Shown here: positions 4,170-6,008 of the stretch, piece by piece | Layout: each line of letters begins with the position of its first letter | Position numbering within the stretch: the first letter of the stretch is position 1 | From: Acidobacteriota bacterium | GTDB taxonomy: Bacteria; Acidobacteriota; UBA6911; RPQK01 | DNA length: 6,008 nucleotides | Assembly: GCA_003819755.1 (NCBI GenBank) | Contig: RPQK01000500.1 | Coordinates: 1-6,008, forward strand | Direction of reading: 5' to 3' | Translations under genes and position numbers: made by a program | The notes under the pieces: generated by a model | Told to the model about the DNA's origin: nothing | Databases searched by the model: none | Seen by the model: only the letters and a program-made list of their open reading frames with translations

Positions 4170-5489
4170 ATGCAATATGCGTTGAATTGCCGCTTGGTTC
4201 TCCTATTGCTGATATTTCTTTCCGCACCTGTCCTGGCTCAGGACACCGGTGGCGAAAAAGAGAAGCCAGCCGGGCAGCCCGGGACGAGAGCCGAGTTGTG
4301 GAAAGAGATGAAGCTCGAGAAACAGCAGAGCAGTCAGCCGTTGAAGCTGGGGTGGATGGAACGGCTTTTCGTCAACGGAGAGAAAGGCAAATTCAACCTG
4401 TCGCACGGTGGCATCTACCCGGTGATTGGGACCGTGACGAGCGGGTCCGGTCCTTCCTTCGGCGCCCGTTTCGACGCTTTGAACCTGGGCGGGCTTCCCC
4501 TGGATCTCTCAATTATGGGGGAAGGGTCGACGCGACGCTATCAGGAGTACAGCGCAGAAATCGGCGAGTTGGGCCGAAGAGAAACGACTTTTGTCCTGCA
4601 ACCGGATAGCCGAAGGCTGGTTGGCCAGTTTGATCAGGGCCCGAGGGAGAAGCAGCCCGGGGGTGTGTTATACCTTGATTTTACCTTCGACCATTTCCCC
4701 CAGGAGGACTTCTACGGGCTTGGCCAGGCCTCTCTTCGGAGCAATGTCTCCGACTACCTTTACCAGGCGGCATCGGTGGAGGCCGTGGCCGGTTTTCAGT
4801 TCAACAGGTGGCTCGGCTGGTCGATTCGCGGCGGCCTCCTTAGACTCGACCTCCAGCCGGGAACCGATGAGGGGCATCCGGATTTAAACGCTGTCTTCGG
4901 ACCCGCTGCGATTCCCGGCGTTGCCGTTCAACCCGACTTTCTCCACTTCGAAACGGCCCTTCTGGCCGATTACCGCGACAAGCCAGGCAACGCCCACCGG
5001 GGCGGTATGTTCGGAATCTTGACAGCCCGATACGACGACCGGGGCGGGCGGCAGTTCGGTTTTAGCCGGGTCGCTTTTGAAACGCGGCAATACCTGCCCT
5101 GGTGGTCGGATTACCGGACCTTTGCTCTGCGCTTCCTTACCTCCTTCGACCGGCCTTCCGACGGCGCCGAGGTGCCGTTCTACCTGATGGAATCTCTTGG
5201 GGGCAGCGGCTCGATCAGGGGTTTTCCAGAATACCGGTTCCGAGACCGAAACCTTCTTCTCATGTCAGCGGAGTACCGTTGGCGAGTGGCTGAGTTCCTG
5301 CAAATGGCCTTGTTCTACGACACGGGGAAGGTCTTCGCACACTCAGCCGACTTCGACTTCTCAGGACTTGAGAAAGGCTTCGGCGGCGGATTTCGGATCC
5401 TGAGGGGAGACACCGTCTTCCTGAGACTGGAGCTCGGGCACAGTCGCGAGGGAAATATGGTGCACTTGCGGCTCGGGCCGTCATTCTAG
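4170..5489 (+). CDS. Omp85/BamA-TamA family outer-membrane beta-barrel protein without POTRA domains
   Basis: A 439-residue outer-membrane barrel. A signal peptide covers residues 1-23 (LLLLIFLSAPVLA, cleavage before QD). A short charged linker (25-60) follows, and from about residue 75 the chain alternates in the manner of amphipathic strands to its end. Diagnostic features are DFYGLGQAS (180-188), GGSGSIRGFPEYRFRDRN (344-361), which contains the Omp85 loop-6 IRGF/VRGY motif, and a C-terminal Phe (LGPSF) typical of substrates of the BAM machine. BamA and TamA proteins have N-terminal POTRA repeats; here fewer than 60 residues precede the barrel, so this is a barrel-only member that probably does not recruit BAM lipoproteins. 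It could export or surface-display a partner, or be a channel. The partner candidate is the exported protein encoded 22 bp downstream. The start ATG is backed by GAGG 7 nt upstream and by a sigma-54 promoter. Confidence 0.88.
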   Translation: MQYALNCRLVLLLLIFLSAPVLAQDTGGEKEKPAGQPGTRAELWKEMKLEKQQSSQPLKLGWMERLFVNGEKGKFNLSHGGIYPVIGTVTSGSGPSFGARFDALNLGGLPLDLSIMGEGSTRRYQEYSAEIGELGRRETTFVLQPDSRRLVGQFDQGPREKQPGGVLYLDFTFDHFPQEDFYGLGQASLRSNVSDYLYQAASVEAVAGFQFNRWLGWSIRGGLLRLDLQPGTDEGHPDLNAVFGPAAIPGVAVQPDFLHFETALLADYRDKPGNAHRGGMFGILTARYDDRGGRQFGFSRVAFETRQYLPWWSDYRTFALRFLTSFDRPSDGAEVPFYLMESLGGSGSIRGFPEYRFRDRNLLLMSAEYRWRVAEFLQMALFYDTGKVFAHSADFDFSGLEKGFGGGFRILRGDTVFLRLELGHSREGNMVHLRLGPSF

Positions 5490-5511
5490 CGTGTGGTTTC
5501 AGGGAGGCGTT

Positions 5512-6008
5512 ATGCGGAAAACCGTTCTTCTTTTCTTAGCCTGTTTTGTGGCGCTCGGATTCGGATTATGTGCCGAGCGACGATGGCAGCGCTTCTATCC
5601 CGACGATCCGATTTGGAAAGAACCGCTCCTGATGACGAAGAAACCCATCGACGCCGACCGGAGCGAGGTGATTGATTTCGTCGAAAACTCGTCTTCCCGC
5701 AAGCCCAGGGGCGAGATAGTCCCAGCGGCCAACGCCAACACGGTGGGGGGAGTTCCCGACTCCGGGTGGTTCGAGAATCGAATAGGGACGGGGAAGATGG
5801 CGTTGTCGGATGCCGTCCGGGGACCGAACCAAATCGAGGGTCCGGACATGAGTCGACCGTGGGAGATTGTCGAGCCCAAGACAGAAGGAATCACGGCGGG
5901 CTTCAAGGCCAAGGACGGTCGCGGAGATACCTACTTCGTGAAGCTTGACCCCCGGGACTACCCTCAGTTGACCACGTCCGCCGAAGTGATCAGTACGAAG
6001 TTCTTTCA
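5512..6008 (+). CDS. Exported protein with possible kinase-like fold (C-terminus beyond window)
   Basis: 165 codons are visible. AGGGAGG four bases before the ATG marks the start, 22 bp after the barrel gene, so they form one operon. Residues 1-21 are a signal sequence (hydrophobic from 5 to 20); Cys11 and Cys20 are not in a convincing lipobox. The mature chain opens with RFYPDDPIWKEP (27-38), then has SGWFENRIG and WEIVEPKTEGITAGFKAKD, followed by GDTYFVKLDPRDYP and TSAEVISTKFF. The last part resembles strand-with-Lys (YFVK) and helix-with-Glu (SAEV) of the protein-kinase-like superfamily. From memory, longer relatives in Acidobacteriota continue with an HDD...N and a DFG-like segment; that part is not visible here and the kinase idea is an inference. 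The product is exported, so any activity would be periplasmic or at the surface. Confidence 0.85.
   Translation, partial: MRKTVLLFLACFVALGFGLCAERRWQRFYPDDPIWKEPLLMTKKPIDADRSEVIDFVENSSSRKPRGEIVPAANANTVGGVPDSGWFENRIGTGKMALSDAVRGPNQIEGPDMSRPWEIVEPKTEGITAGFKAKDGRGDTYFVKLDPRDYPQLTTSAEVISTKFF

Overview
The window reads as a GC-rich chromosomal segment of a Gram-negative, diderm bacterium. It encodes an Omp85-type outer-membrane barrel and several exported proteins. The small membrane protein, the 203-residue secreted protein and the N-terminus of the last gene all resemble uncharacterised families I associate with Acidobacteriota. That assignment is an inference from family resemblance; there is no rRNA or other marker gene here.

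Layout. (1) Positions 1-1066, minus strand: the N-terminal 355 residues of an iron-containing alcohol dehydrogenase that runs off the left edge. (2) 1067-1925: about 860 bp without a convincing gene but crowded with inverted repeats. It contains an almost uninterrupted 38-bp palindrome built from a 10-nt unit, a chain of stem-loops between 1513 and 1828, and an 86-bp heptad-repeat palindrome ending on the stop codon of the next gene. (3) 1926-2147, minus: a 73-residue two-helix membrane protein. (4) 2290-3851, minus: a two-gene operon with ATGA overlap, encoding a 203-residue secreted protein of unknown function and a secreted purple-acid-phosphatase-type metallophosphoesterase. (5) 3852-4169: a 318-bp divergent regulatory region. 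(6) 4170-6008, plus: a POTRA-less Omp85/BamA-type barrel followed 22 bp later by the start of an exported protein that runs off the right edge and may have a kinase-like fold.

The main result is regulatory. Each of the three transcription units in the right two thirds has a well-matched sigma-54 (RpoN) -24/-12 element at the right distance from its start codon: TGGCACGGGGGTTGCG before the 203-residue protein operon, TGGAACACCGATTGCA before the small membrane protein, and TGGCTCGCCAGTTGCT before the barrel operon. All three keep the exact GG-N10-GC spacing. This suggests a compact RpoN-controlled envelope module (outer-membrane barrel, two exported proteins, an exported phosphatase and a small inner-membrane protein) switched on by an enhancer-binding protein encoded elsewhere. 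A dyad at 4013-4035 lies between the divergent promoters and is a possible shared activator site. The alcohol dehydrogenase has no such promoter and is probably a separate unit.
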